Of a stretch of DNA of 64,000 nucleotides, positions 9,086-18,143 are shown piece by piece. Under the pieces are notes generated by a model that made no database searches, was not told the origin of the DNA, and saw only the letters and a program-made list of their open reading frames with translations. This DNA is from VXRJ01 sp965246995 (GTDB lineage: Bacteria > Acidobacteriota > Vicinamibacteria > Vicinamibacterales > UBA8438): the NCBI GenBank assembly GCA_965246995.1, contig OZ252008.1:3720001-3784000 (forward strand), given 5' to 3'. Position 1 is the stretch's first letter. Each line of letters begins with the position of its first letter. The translations under genes were made by a program, and so were the position numbers.

Positions 9086-10765
9086 TTGTTCACACACCTT
9101 CCGAGGCACTTTTCAGGTCAGGCGGGCACTTGGTTCCGCGCAGCCGCGATCGCTGCCGCAGTTGGCCTCCTGGCCGGCCCCGCCGCCGCGCAGGAGGAGA
9201 CGAACACGAGACCCGCAGGCGTCACTTTCCTAGGTGACACCGGTCTCTGGTTCGTTCCGACCGCCGAAGTACTGGCGGACGGCGACATCTCCAGTTCCGG
9301 CCATCAGTCCACCTTCAACCGCGAGGAAGGCTTTTCCTCGATTCAGACCAGCGCCGGCACTTTGGCAGTCGGTCTCGGCGGCCGTGCGGAGCTGTTCGCA
9401 TCGGTTCCGTTCGTGACGCGCATCGACCGTGATATCCGTCCGCTCTTCCGAGCTGGCAACGTCGGCAGCACTCTTCCGGACTTTCCGCTGGCAACGCAGG
9501 AGTTCAGTGGCAGCGCCCTGGGTGACGTCATCGTGGGCGTGAAAGTGAACCTGATGTCGGAACGGACGCAGGCCCCGGCCGCCGTTGCTTTCCGCGGTTG
9601 GGCTCGGCTGCCGACCGGCGACGAGTCGGCGGGCACCACCGGCGGCGCGCTGGGAGGCGGTGTGGGCCTCGTCGTGAGCAAGGCAGCCGGACGCGCCGAA
9701 ATCGCGGCGCACGGCGATTTCCAGTTCCGGGGCAATCCGGACAACGCCACCGTTCCGCACGGCGTCCGCTACGGCATCGGCGTCGGCGCACCGGTCTCCG
9801 CGCCGGTACGCGTCTTCGGCGAACTGCTCGGTTCGCTGCCGTTGGATGACCAGATCACGTTGCGTACGTCGCTGACGCACCACGACGGGAGCATGAGCGG
9901 CCTGTCCCTCCCGATCGGATCGCCGCTTGACCTCGTCGCCGGGCTGCAGGTGCAGAAGAATGGCGTCGCGATCGGCGGGGGCGTCACCTGGGCGCTGCGC
10001 CACGCGTTGCGCAGCGCCTACAACCAGCCGCTGCCGAATGCCGATCGCCTCGGCGTGATGTTCCGTCTGAGTTACCACCCGGGCGTGCGGGTCTACACGC
10101 CGCCGCCGCCGCCGCCGCCCGACCCGCCGGCCCCGAACCGTCCGCCCACCGTCACGGTGTCCTGCAATCCGTGCGAAGTGCTGGTAAACGAGACGGTCGA
10201 CCTCCGGGCCGACGCTTCTGACCCGGACGGCGACGCGCTGACATACGAGTGGAATGCGCCGGCCGGCGAGTTCACCGGCGGCAGGGACCGCGCCACCACA
10301 ACCTGGCAGGCGCCGGGCGAAGCCGGGACCGTCCCGGCCAGCGTGACGGTAAGCGATGGTAACGGCGGCTCCGCCTCCGACACCGCGAACATCACCGTCA
10401 ACCCCGAACCGCCGGCGCCACGGCGCGAGTGGGCGTTCGAGGATGTCCACTTCGACTTCGATCGGTTCACGCTCCGGCCCACGGCGCTGGAGGTGCTGAG
10501 CCAGGTGGCCGACGCGATGATGGAGGATGCGGCGCTCAACATTTCCATCGAGGGCCACACCTGCAACATCGGCACCAACGAGTACAACCTCGCGCTGGGC
10601 GACCGGCGTGCCGATGCGGTGCGCTCGTACCTGACCAGCCGCGGTGTCGACGCCAGCCGGCTGCAAATGGTCACCTACGGCGAAGAGCGGCCGGAGTACG
10701 ACAATGAGCGCGAGGAGACGCGGCGCCTGAACCGGCGCGCCGCCCTGGTCGTCCGCCTGCAGTAG
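9086..10765 (+). CDS. OmpA-family outer-membrane protein with Ig/PKD-like domain
   Basis: About 559 residues from a TTG at 9086, chosen because GAGGG lies 5 bases upstream and the promoter at 9008-9036 excludes earlier starts; GTG at 9065 is an alternative. A signal peptide (AAAIAAAVGLLAGPAAAQ) is followed by about 300 residues of beta-rich, barrel-like sequence. Next come a proline hinge and an Ig/PKD-like domain (SDPDGDALTYEWNAP) with a CNPC cysteine pair. The C-terminal OmpA domain (HFDFDRFTLRP, then RRADAVRSYLTSRGV) binds peptidoglycan. The role is probably envelope integrity. The barrel part is not assigned to a known family. Confidence 0.85.
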   Translation: MFTHLPRHFSGQAGTWFRAAAIAAAVGLLAGPAAAQEETNTRPAGVTFLGDTGLWFVPTAEVLADGDISSSGHQSTFNREEGFSSIQTSAGTLAVGLGGRAELFASVPFVTRIDRDIRPLFRAGNVGSTLPDFPLATQEFSGSALGDVIVGVKVNLMSERTQAPAAVAFRGWARLPTGDESAGTTGGALGGGVGLVVSKAAGRAEIAAHGDFQFRGNPDNATVPHGVRYGIGVGAPVSAPVRVFGELLGSLPLDDQITLRTSLTHHDGSMSGLSLPIGSPLDLVAGLQVQKNGVAIGGGVTWALRHALRSAYNQPLPNADRLGVMFRLSYHPGVRVYTPPPPPPPDPPAPNRPPTVTVSCNPCEVLVNETVDLRADASDPDGDALTYEWNAPAGEFTGGRDRATTTWQAPGEAGTVPASVTVSDGNGGSASDTANITVNPEPPAPRREWAFEDVHFDFDRFTLRPTALEVLSQVADAMMEDAALNISIEGHTCNIGTNEYNLALGDRRADAVRSYLTSRGVDASRLQMVTYGEERPEYDNEREETRRLNRRAALVVRLQ

Positions 10766-10775
10766 GCAGCCGCGG

Positions 10776-12227
10776 TCAGTACGCTTTCGCGAACCAGGCG
10801 TCAGTGACGCCGGGCTTCCCGCACTGCACGCAGTCGCCGGATGCTTCCACCGAATCGAGCGGCAAATTGCGGATCGTCGCCTGCGTGTCGGTCTTGATCC
10901 GGGCCTCGCAGTCAGCGCCGCCACACCAGGGGGAGACGACAAAACCAGGGCGTCCCTCGAACAACTGATGGAACTCCTCGCCGGAGGAGGTCCGGACGGT
11001 GTGCGCCTCGCGGAATGCGACGGCGCGCGCGAATAGTTCCGCCTGCACCGTCTCGAGCAGGTCCGCGACGTACGCGGCAATCCCCTCCATTGGCGCGGAC
11101 GCCTTCTCGCGCGTATCGCGGCGAGCTACCACGACCTGCGACTGCTCGACATCCCGCGGGCCGATCTCGACGCGGAGCGGGACGCCGCGCATCTCCCACT
11201 CGGAGAACTTCCAGCCCGGCTTGTGTTCCTCCCGGTCATCGACAACCACACGGATCCCCTCCTCGCGAAGTGAATCGGCTATCCGTTCGACCGAGGGCAA
11301 CACCGTCTCCTTCCAGTTGCCGCGCGGGATGGGAACGATGACGACCTGGTGCGGCGCGATCCGTGGCGGCAGAATCAGCCCGCTGTCGTCACCGTGCGTC
11401 ATGATGACGGCGCCGATCAGCCGCGTCGTCATCCCCCACGATGTCTGCCAGACATGCTGCACCGACTTGTCGCGCGCCTGAAACGTGATGTCAAACACCT
11501 TCGCGAAGTTCTGCCCCAGGTTGTGTGACGTGCCTGCCTGGAGCGCGCGGCCGTCTCCCATCATCGCTTCGACCGAGTAGGTATGCGCAGCGCCGGCGAA
11601 CTTCTCGCTCTCCGTCTTGCGCCCGTCCATCACCGGCATGGCGAGCTCGGTCTCGAGAAACTCCTTGTAGACGCCGAGCATCCGCCGGGCCTCGGTCTCG
11701 GCCTCTTCCGCCGTCTCGTGCGCGGTGTGCCCCTCCTGCCACAGGAACTCGGTGGTGCGGAGGAACAGGCGCGTCACCTTCTCCCACCTGACTGCGTTCG
11801 ACCACTGATTGATCAGGATCGGCAAATCGCGCCACGACTGGACCCACTTCGCATACATCGTGCCGATGATCGCCTCCGACGTGGGACGGACGACCAGGCG
11901 CTCCTCGAGCGGTTCGTTCCCGCCCTGCGTCACCCATGCCACCTCGGGTGCGAACCCCTCGATATGCGCCGCCTCCTTGCGGAGCAGGCTCTCGGGGATG
12001 AACAGCGGGAAGTAGGCGTTGACATGACCGGTCGCCTTGAAGCGACGGTCGAGGCCCGCCTGCAGCAGTTCCCAGATGGCGTAGCCGTACGGCCGGATCA
12101 CCATGTTCCCTTTCACCGGCGAGTAGTCCGCCAGTTCGGTGCGACGGATCACGTCGGTGTACCAGCGGGAGAAATCCTCGGACCGGGGAGTAATTTCGGT
12201 GACGAATGCCTTTTGCTTTGGCGCCAT
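10776..12227 (-). CDS. proS: Prolyl-tRNA synthetase, archaeal/eukaryotic type
   Basis: A 483-residue class II aminoacyl-tRNA synthetase that charges tRNA-Pro. Motif 2 is in RWEKVTRLFLRTTEFLWQEGHTAH and motif 3 near the GMTTRLIGA segment. An anticodon-binding domain (QVVIVPIP onward) follows. The C-terminal zinc-like domain has cysteines in PWCGGADC and DCVQCGK and ends in WFAKAY. It lacks the editing (INS) domain inserted between motifs 2 and 3 of the typical bacterial form, so it is the archaeal/eukaryotic type (ProS type 3) found in scattered bacteria. It starts at ATG 12227 with a purine-rich GGAAAGGA upstream and converges on the OmpA-family gene, with 10 bases between stops. Confidence 0.96.
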   Translation of the reverse strand: MAPKQKAFVTEITPRSEDFSRWYTDVIRRTELADYSPVKGNMVIRPYGYAIWELLQAGLDRRFKATGHVNAYFPLFIPESLLRKEAAHIEGFAPEVAWVTQGGNEPLEERLVVRPTSEAIIGTMYAKWVQSWRDLPILINQWSNAVRWEKVTRLFLRTTEFLWQEGHTAHETAEEAETEARRMLGVYKEFLETELAMPVMDGRKTESEKFAGAAHTYSVEAMMGDGRALQAGTSHNLGQNFAKVFDITFQARDKSVQHVWQTSWGMTTRLIGAVIMTHGDDSGLILPPRIAPHQVVIVPIPRGNWKETVLPSVERIADSLREEGIRVVVDDREEHKPGWKFSEWEMRGVPLRVEIGPRDVEQSQVVVARRDTREKASAPMEGIAAYVADLLETVQAELFARAVAFREAHTVRTSSGEEFHQLFEGRPGFVVSPWCGGADCEARIKTDTQATIRNLPLDSVEASGDCVQCGKPGVTDAWFAKAY

Positions 12228-12248
12228 CAGGGTCCTTTCCTCGCCGGT

Positions 12249-12291
12249 CTGATCGGTGGCGTCGTCCGCCCCGGCGGGTCCGACCGATCAG
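12249..12291. promoter_or_regulatory. Inverted repeat between proS and aroB
   Basis: CTGATCGGT (12249-12257) and ACCGATCAG (12283-12291) are perfect 9-bp arms 25 bases apart, in the 111-base divergent region. It could be an operator or a leader hairpin of proS. Function unknown. Confidence 0.35.
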
Positions 12292-12338
12292 TGTAGATCG
12301 TTCCGCGAACCGGTGACGGGGTATCCTAGCCCCCGCCC

Positions 12339-13424
12339 ATGCGCAATGCGGTAATTCGGGTCGGCACGGCGTCGCGCGCCTACCGGATTCGTGTCGGCGC
12401 CGGCACGGTTCAGCATCTGGACGGCTGGATCACCGAGGCGGGGGGTGACGGACCGCGGTTCGTCGTCTCGAGCCCGACCGTATGGCGGGCGCACGGCGAG
12501 ACGATCAGCGCTGCCCTCCCGCTCGCCGGCCGCTACCTGATACCGGACGGCGAACGCGCCAAGACAGTTCGGACCGTCGGACTGATCCACGACGCGCTGG
12601 CGCAGGCGGCAGCCGACCGGTCGGTCACCGTCGTCGCCGTCGGCGGCGGTGTCGTCGGGGATGTAGCCGGCTTCGCCGCGGCCACGTGGCTGCGTGGCGT
12701 CCGGCTGGTGCATGTGCCCACGACACTGCTGGCCCAGGTCGACTCGTCGATCGGCGGCAAGGTGGGCGTGAACCATCCGCTCGGCAAGAACCTGATCGGT
12801 GCGTTCCACCAGCCCATCACCGTGGTCACTGATCCGGTGCTGCTCGGTACGCTGCCTCGCCGCGAGTTCCGCGCCGGACTGTACGAAGTGATCAAGTACG
12901 GAGTGATCGCCGACACCCGCCTCTTCCATCGGCTGGAACGGGACCTCGACGCGATCGTCCGGCGCGACGCCGGCACGATCGTTCCGGTGATCACCGCGTC
13001 CTGCCGCGTCAAGGCGCAGGTGGTCGCCAAGGACGAACGCGAAGCGGGTCTGCGGCGCATCCTGAACTTCGGCCATACCGCGGGCCATGCGATCGAGGCG
13101 GTAACGCGGTACCGCCGCTTCCGGCACGGCGAAGCGATCGCGTACGGCATGCTGGCCGCCGCCGACCTGGCCGTCCGCCGCGGGTCGTTCCCGGAAACGG
13201 ACCGTGCGGCGCTCGCCAGCTTGATCGCAAGGCTCGGGCCGTTGCCGGCCATCGCGGACCTGTCCGCCCAGCAACTGGTCGAGGCGATGCGGCGCGACAA
13301 GAAGGTCATCGGCGGACGGCTGCACGTCGTGCTGCCAACCCAGCTCGGCGCGACGGAGATCGTCAGCGGCGTGACCGAAGCGCAGTTCCGCCGTTCGCTC
13401 CAGGCGATAGGCACCGCTAGGTAG
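12339..13424 (+). CDS. aroB: 3-dehydroquinate synthase
   Basis: A 361-residue enzyme converting DAHP to 3-dehydroquinate, step two of the shikimate pathway, using NAD and a divalent metal. Hallmarks seen: GGGVVGDVAGFAAATWLRGV (NAD binding, about residues 104-123), VDSSIGGKVGVNHPLGKNLIG (about 138-158), the metal-ligand segment FRAGLYEVIKYGVI, and NFGHTAGHAIE (about 240-250) with the metal-binding histidines. Length is normal. It is transcribed away from proS. The stop is followed by TAGGTAGTAG and, 50 bases on, a 201-bp repeat element. No other shikimate gene is in the window. Confidence 0.97.
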   Translation: MRNAVIRVGTASRAYRIRVGAGTVQHLDGWITEAGGDGPRFVVSSPTVWRAHGETISAALPLAGRYLIPDGERAKTVRTVGLIHDALAQAAADRSVTVVAVGGGVVGDVAGFAAATWLRGVRLVHVPTTLLAQVDSSIGGKVGVNHPLGKNLIGAFHQPITVVTDPVLLGTLPRREFRAGLYEVIKYGVIADTRLFHRLERDLDAIVRRDAGTIVPVITASCRVKAQVVAKDEREAGLRRILNFGHTAGHAIEAVTRYRRFRHGEAIAYGMLAAADLAVRRGSFPETDRAALASLIARLGPLPAIADLSAQQLVEAMRRDKKVIGGRLHVVLPTQLGATEIVSGVTEAQFRRSLQAIGTAR

Positions 13425-13472
13425 TAGCGACCGTTACGTAGTGGCGACCTCCCCGGTGTGGCGACCGCCGCC

Positions 13473-13673
13473 CTAGGAGCCCGTGGTGAAACTCCGCGTA
13501 GCACCGAGAGCGGTGAGGCGCCCGGCTGACAAGGCGCGACGAGGGAGCATATTGGCCATATCTCGACCGCGGACTGACGCAGTCCGCGGACTGCCACAGT
13601 CCGAGGAGCAACGCCGTTCAGGCGGGATGCATCGCCGCTCGAATGTAGCGTGGGTTTCACCACGGGCTCCTAG
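13473..13673. repeat. Full-length CTAG-tipped inverted-repeat element (MITE-like), copy A
   Basis: 201 bp with perfect 20-bp terminal inverted repeats (CTAGGAGCCCGTGGTGAAAC and its complement). The interior has two tandem 7-bp-stem hairpins (CGGACTG..CAGTCCG twice, near 13572-13605). It closely matches copy B at 21019-21220 along its whole length. No transposase is encoded; short open frames inside are not credible genes. It separates aroB from the convergent pilus genes. Confidence 0.85.
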
Positions 13674-13684
13674 CGGCGACCGCG

Positions 13685-14326
13685 TCATCGCACGACCCGC
13701 CACGAGATCAGTCGGCCGCGCGTAACCGGGGGTTGGGGCGGCAGCGGCGTTACCGTCTGGCGCAGCAGGGTAGCCTGGACCGCCCGGCTCGCCCCGCGCG
13801 GACCGTACGCCTCGCCATGGACCACCACCGCGCCGTTGCCATCCCGCATCGGGTCTCCGTCCGCGTCCGCTGCATCGTCCGCCACCCACACCGCCACCGT
13901 CCACGGCCCGTATCCCGGCGGCAATCCCGCCCACGCGGCGAGGTCACCGTGCGCGTAGAGCGTCCAGACCAGGCCGCGACCCGCCGCGTCCGCGCCCGCG
14001 CCCCGGGCCTGGAGAGCGCCGGCGACGGCGGCGAGGTCGACCGTCCGGCCGTCCGGCATCGCCGGCGCCAGTGACGCTCCCCAATGCGCGGACCGCACCG
14101 ATCCATTCAGTACCCCGCTCCAGTCCGGCAGCGTACCCAGTTCCGCCGCCGCCAGCGCCAGGACCGCCTCCGCGGCGTACAAGCCCTCGACGGCGCGACG
14201 ATGGTTCATTCCCACCTCGGTTTCGATCGTCGAGAGTGGGACCAGGGCGGCGGTGAGCGCCACCAGCAACAGTCCCGTCAACAAGGCGATCACCAGCGCC
14301 GCGCCGCGTTCGCCGTCGCGTGTCAT
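13685..14326 (-). CDS. PilX-like type IV pilus assembly protein
   Basis: 213 residues from ATG at 14326; an upstream in-frame TTG at 14335 would overlap the preceding gene. The N-terminus GERGAALVIALLTGLLLVALTAALVPLST resembles PilX/PulK-like minor pilins: a short basic leader, a Gly, then a hydrophobic helix, followed by EVGMNHRRAVEGLYAAEAVLALAAAEL. Unlike major pilins it lacks Glu at position 5 of the mature protein, as several PilX/GspK-type proteins do. It is the last gene of the pilus cluster, two bases after the pilW-like gene. The assignment rests on position and the N-terminal pattern; the rest is unrecognised. Confidence 0.65.
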   Translation of the reverse strand: MTRDGERGAALVIALLTGLLLVALTAALVPLSTIETEVGMNHRRAVEGLYAAEAVLALAAAELGTLPDWSGVLNGSVRSAHWGASLAPAMPDGRTVDLAAVAGALQARGAGADAAGRGLVWTLYAHGDLAAWAGLPPGYGPWTVAVWVADDAADADGDPMRDGNGAVVVHGEAYGPRGASRAVQATLLRQTVTPLPPQPPVTRGRLISWRVVR

Positions 14327-14328
14327 GG

Positions 14329-15372
14329 CTACCAACCCGTCAGACTGCGCGGCGTCACGTCGAGCGTCGCCGTGATGTCGCGGATAGCGGTCGAGCGGCG
14401 GGGACCAAGTTCCCCCGGCGCCCGGCGGCGCCAGGCGTCATCCGTCACGCGAAGCGTCACCTCGACGCGGATGCGCCGGATCCGAAACTGATCGACATCG
14501 ATCACCGTGCCGCCGCCACACCACGGACCGTCGGTCAGTTGTCCCGGATCGATCGAAACGGCCCACGAGGTCGGCGCCACGCCCGCCGTGACCGCGGCCG
14601 CGAGACAAGGCGCCATCAGTGCGACCGGCTCCGGCGGCGGCACGGCGGGTCCCGCCGGTAACGTGATCGCGGGTGGGGCTGCGGGCTGATCGGCGCCGTA
14701 GTAACGAACCGCGAAGCCCACGACCCCTTCGATTGCCGGCAGGTCGGTACCGGCGCCGTTGTGGACACGAAGCTGCCGCCGGTTCACGTCGTGGTAGTAG
14801 CCGCGGATGCGCACCGGCGCGATCCGCGCGCCGATCGCGAACGTACCGCCCGGCGGACCGTTTCCCACATGATTCAACGCGACAGATGCGCCGGTCCGGT
14901 CCGTGATCCGGAACAGGTCGGCCCGTCCCGCGTCGTCGTAGACGATCGCCAACCCCCCACCATCCGTTGTCAGGCCGCACGGAATGGCGGAGCACGCGGC
15001 GTCCGGCGTGACCGTGGTGCTTCCCCCCGCGCCGGACAGCGGCGTGGCCAGCCGCGCACCGGACTCGCCCGAGCGCGCGTAGACGACCGACAGGCGGTCC
15101 ACCCCGCTCGCGCCACCGCCACCCTCCCCCCGGAGCGCCGGCGCCACCGCCGGCAGCAGGTGCGCCACCGTGCCAAGCGTCCCGGGATGCGGACCGCTCC
15201 CGGCGGCCAGCAGGTCGCGATGCAGTTCGCTCAGCGCCGCCCGCTGCCGCTGGTGCAGGTCAGCCATCTGGGTCTGTATCGCCAGGACGCCGCCGGAGGG
15301 ATCGACCAGACTGAAGACCACCCCCAGCAGCCCCAGGACGATGCCGGTGGAAACCAGCAGTTCGATCAGCAC
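14329..15372 (-). CDS. PilW-like minor pilin, apparently without its leader peptide
   Basis: 347 residues from GTG at 15372. It opens with LIELLVSTGIVLGLLGVVFSL, a class III prepilin helix including the Glu of the LIE motif, followed by a long globular part as in PilW. Upstream the frame reads SEGAV-LIELLV, a plausible prepilin cleavage context, but there is no ATG, GTG or TTG between it and a stop at 15400. As written, the protein therefore lacks the leader and the glycine needed by the prepilin peptidase. This could be a frameshift or sequence error, a non-standard start, or a real loss. It lies 7 bases after the pilV-like gene. Confidence 0.62.
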   Translation of the reverse strand: MLIELLVSTGIVLGLLGVVFSLVDPSGGVLAIQTQMADLHQRQRAALSELHRDLLAAGSGPHPGTLGTVAHLLPAVAPALRGEGGGGASGVDRLSVVYARSGESGARLATPLSGAGGSTTVTPDAACSAIPCGLTTDGGGLAIVYDDAGRADLFRITDRTGASVALNHVGNGPPGGTFAIGARIAPVRIRGYYHDVNRRQLRVHNGAGTDLPAIEGVVGFAVRYYGADQPAAPPAITLPAGPAVPPPEPVALMAPCLAAAVTAGVAPTSWAVSIDPGQLTDGPWCGGGTVIDVDQFRIRRIRVEVTLRVTDDAWRRRAPGELGPRRSTAIRDITATLDVTPRSLTGW

Positions 15373-15379
15373 TGCGCCC

Positions 15380-15925
15380 TCACTGGCGCACCCGCACCGT
15401 CACGAGCCAGGTCACTCCGGGATCGCCCGGTCGAACCGTCGTGGCGCCCGCGCCGCCCCGTGCGCTCGACGCGAGCACCGCCACCTGCAACAGCAGCGCG
15501 TCCGGGCCGGCGGCGGGGACGGGTGAGACTGACCACCGACGGACGAAAGCCGTTCCGGCGGGCGGGTCCGTACCGGCGCCAATCCACGCGCCATCCCGGT
15601 CGAGGTAGTCGATATATCCGTCGCCGGCGCCGGCGATGGGCCCCGACGGGAGCAATCCCCGGCCGGTAGGCGCCGGCGGATCGAGAGCCAGGTTGGTGGT
15701 GACGTCCGAGACCGGCTCCAGCCCCGCGTCGTACGTCCAGGCGAGCGACGCGAGCTGCTCCAGTTTCTGCGCCCCCAGAAAGACCGCCATCCCCTGGGCG
15801 CCACCCGTCCGGACCGACGTGGCGGTCATCACCGCCACCTGCGCCACGCCCGCGGCCAGCGCAAGGATGACTGCCGAGGCTACGAGCGCCTCGATGAGCA
15901 CATGACCCGACTCCGCTCGCCCCAT
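15380..15925 (-). CDS. PilV-like minor pilin / type IV pilus modification protein
   Basis: 181 residues from ATG at 15925. The N-terminus RAESG-HVLIEALVASAVILALAAGVAQVAV is a prepilin signal: short charged leader, cleavage after Gly, then a hydrophobic helix with Glu at position 5. Its globular domain (FLGAQKLEQLASLAW) resembles the PilV/GspI group, whose members often carry KLEQL after the helix. It is placed between pilD and the pilW-like gene, consistent with a minor pilin initiating pilus assembly. The family is likely but the exact orthology is not certain. Confidence 0.7.
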   Translation of the reverse strand: MGRAESGHVLIEALVASAVILALAAGVAQVAVMTATSVRTGGAQGMAVFLGAQKLEQLASLAWTYDAGLEPVSDVTTNLALDPPAPTGRGLLPSGPIAGAGDGYIDYLDRDGAWIGAGTDPPAGTAFVRRWSVSPVPAAGPDALLLQVAVLASSARGGAGATTVRPGDPGVTWLVTVRVRQ

Positions 15926-15969
15926 GCGGATCAAGCAAGCAAGATGCGCGCCGTCCCACGCCGCCGGCG

Positions 15970-16740
15970 TCAGTACAGCCCGAGATACCAGGTGACGATC
16001 CGATCGCCCGCCACCATCGCGATGACCGCGGCGGCGGCCAGGAACGACCCGAGCGGCAACTCGGTCCGTGGGCCGCCGCGGCCGGTGGCAATCAATGCCA
16101 CGCCGACCGCCGCACCGAGCAGGAATGCCAGCATCGCGGTAACCAGCATTAGCGGCCAGCCCAGAAAGGCGCCGACGAGGCAGAGCATCTTGGCGTCGCC
16201 GTAGCCGAGTCCCTCGTGGCCCCGGATCCACCCGTACAACGCGCGAATCGCCAGGAGCAGCATCAGTCCGCCGAGCGCGCCAAGCAGGGCGTCGACCCAG
16301 CCGGGGGCTACCCAGAAAGCCACCGCGATGCCGACGACGGTGCCGCGAAGCGTGATCGCGTCGGGCAACAGGCGGTGACGCAGGTCGGTGACGAACAGCG
16401 CGATCAGCATGCCTGTGAACAGCACGCGCGACGCCAGCAGAGGCCCGACTCCCACCAGCGCGTGCTGCAGCAGGAAGAGGATCGGAGTCGCGATTTCCAC
16501 CGCGGGATAGATCGGGCTGATTTGCGCTCCGCAGTCGCGGCAACGGCCACGCAGGCGGAGGTAGGCGACGATCGGAACGTTGTCGCGCCACCGGATCCGA
16601 TGGCCGCAAAGGGGACACGACGAGGGCGGCGAGACAACCGAGCCGCCGTGCGGCAGGCGCTGGATGCAGACGGTCAGGAAGCTCCCGGCCGCCAGTCCGC
16701 CCAGAATGAGCAGCGGGACGACGAGCGGCGGCGGGAACAC
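15970..16740 (-). CDS. pilD: Prepilin peptidase / N-methyltransferase (A24 family)
   Basis: 256 residues from a GTG at 16740, one base after the stop of the VKOR-DsbA gene, suggesting translational coupling. It removes the leader of type IV prepilins and methylates the new N-terminus. The N-terminal domain has the four-cysteine zinc site CPLC (42, 45) and CRDC (67, 70). Catalytic aspartates are D119 in FVTDLRHRLLPD and D182 in GYGDAKML. Seven or eight hydrophobic segments span the inner membrane. Its substrates in this cluster are PilA and the minor pilins. Confidence 0.95.
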   Translation of the reverse strand: MFPPPLVVPLLILGGLAAGSFLTVCIQRLPHGGSVVSPPSSCPLCGHRIRWRDNVPIVAYLRLRGRCRDCGAQISPIYPAVEIATPILFLLQHALVGVGPLLASRVLFTGMLIALFVTDLRHRLLPDAITLRGTVVGIAVAFWVAPGWVDALLGALGGLMLLLAIRALYGWIRGHEGLGYGDAKMLCLVGAFLGWPLMLVTAMLAFLLGAAVGVALIATGRGGPRTELPLGSFLAAAAVIAMVAGDRIVTWYLGLY

Positions 16741-16741
16741 G

Positions 16742-18022
16742 CTACTCGGCGGCGGCGGCGCGCTCCAGCTCGTACGCGATCGCCGCGTCGAAGAAGCGAG
16801 GGGCGAGCGTCCCCTTGATGACGACGCCGTTGATGACGTACGTCGGTGTCGCTTCGACCGGCAGCCCGACACCCACTGCGATGTCCGCCTCGACCACAGC
16901 GACGGTCTCGTCGTAAGCCGCGTCGTAGGCCGCCTGATCGATCCCCGCGATATCGGCGATCGCCTCCGTGACCGCCTCGCGCGTCAGGCCGGGCTGGTTG
17001 TTGTAGAGCCACTCTTCCATCTCGGCGCGGAGATCCGCTCCCTTCGCCTCCGCCTGGCGGACGGCGACCGCCGCGGCGCAGGCGCCGTGGTGCTGTCCAA
17101 AGGGAGCCTCGCGGTTGCAGGATGGATCCAGCGGGAAGTCGAGAATCACCTGTCCCACCTGCCCCGGGTGCGACGAGCCGTACTTCGCGAAGATCGGGCC
17201 GTACACCCGGTGTGCGTTGGCGCAGGCAGGGCACTGGTAGTCGTTGAACTTCAGCACCAGGACGTCCGCATCCCCCGCCCGCGCCGCCGCCGCTACCGGC
17301 AGGTCGATCTCGACACGCGGTTCCGCTTCCCAGTAGCGCTCGAACTCGCTCTGCTGCTCTTCGTCGGAGAGGGGCGCCACCGGCTCCGCTGCCGCGGCGC
17401 TGGCGGTCTCTCCCGACGCCTCGGCGACCGGCGCGGCCATGGCGTCAGCCGACGACAGGCTGTTGAACCAGGCCGTGGAACCGAGCGAGCCGACGGCAAA
17501 GGCTACCGCGAGGGCGAGGCCGACCGGGCTCCGCGCCAGCAATCGGAGGTCGCCCGAAGCCGCACCGGCCAGTTTTAGCGCGGGGGTCGCCGGCGCACTC
17601 CCGGCCAGGACGAAGACGCCAATCACCGCGACATAGACCGCGACGCAGAAAAGGCAGATCGTGCCCAGCACGAAGAACGACGCGTAGGCGAGGTACATCG
17701 CCACCGCCAGGCCCATCGTCGACCAGGTGAGGAGGTAGCCCGCCACGTTCTCCGCCGAGGCGGCCGGCGCGCGTGCACCCGCCCAGGCGAGCAGCAGCGT
17801 GCCGACGAACCAGATGACACCCCCCAGGGCGACCGGAACGCCCAGGAAGCTGCCGTAACGGCTCTCGTACACCTGCGAGCAACTGACCGTTGCGTTGACG
17901 TCACAGACGCTGACGTAGAACGGGTCGAGAAGAATCTGCAGGTGCACCCAGGTGGAGGCGAGCGACGCTCCCAATCCCGCGACCGCAAAGAGTACCAGCC
18001 AGTTTCGCGCGCGTCCGGTCAT
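16742..18022 (-). CDS. VKOR-DsbA fusion (vitamin K epoxide reductase-like domain plus thioredoxin-fold oxidase)
   Basis: A 426-residue membrane protein. Residues 1-140 form a VKOR domain with several transmembrane helices. It has the loop cysteines C40 and C48 and the active-site pair CLFC (C123, C126). After another helix (about 168-185) and an acidic linker comes a DsbA/thioredoxin-like domain with the redox motif CPAC (264-267) and the cis-proline motif ATPTY (about 391-395). Two extra cysteines (C302, C315) are present. VKOR homologues re-oxidise thioredoxin partners with quinone, so the fusion should be a self-contained periplasmic disulfide-forming machine. It lies between pilA and pilD, suggesting pilins as clients. 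Confidence 0.93.
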   Translation of the reverse strand: MTGRARNWLVLFAVAGLGASLASTWVHLQILLDPFYVSVCDVNATVSCSQVYESRYGSFLGVPVALGGVIWFVGTLLLAWAGARAPAASAENVAGYLLTWSTMGLAVAMYLAYASFFVLGTICLFCVAVYVAVIGVFVLAGSAPATPALKLAGAASGDLRLLARSPVGLALAVAFAVGSLGSTAWFNSLSSADAMAAPVAEASGETASAAAAEPVAPLSDEEQQSEFERYWEAEPRVEIDLPVAAAARAGDADVLVLKFNDYQCPACANAHRVYGPIFAKYGSSHPGQVGQVILDFPLDPSCNREAPFGQHHGACAAAVAVRQAEAKGADLRAEMEEWLYNNQPGLTREAVTEAIADIAGIDQAAYDAAYDETVAVVEADIAVGVGLPVEATPTYVINGVVIKGTLAPRFFDAAIAYELERAAAAE

Positions 18023-18103
18023 GTCAACCCCAGTTGCACTGCCTCCGATGGCCGCCTCGGCGCCTCTTCATCGCCAAGTGCGACCCGCCTTCCACCGCTT
18101 ATC

Positions 18104-18136
18104 CCCGGGCGACGCAACCCGGGTTACGCACCCGGG
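18104..18136 (-). terminator. GC-rich hairpin region after pilA
   Basis: Three CCCGGG hexamers (18104, 18118, 18131) just downstream of the pilA stop can pair with each other. They may attenuate transcription from the strong pilA unit into the VKOR-DsbA gene. There is no U-run. Confidence 0.35.
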
Positions 18137-18143
18137 CCCGGCC

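Noticed and set aside
13425..13472. Triple GTRGCGACC-like repeats after aroB
   Set aside because: Short, degenerate and within 50 bases; no match elsewhere and no plausible structure.
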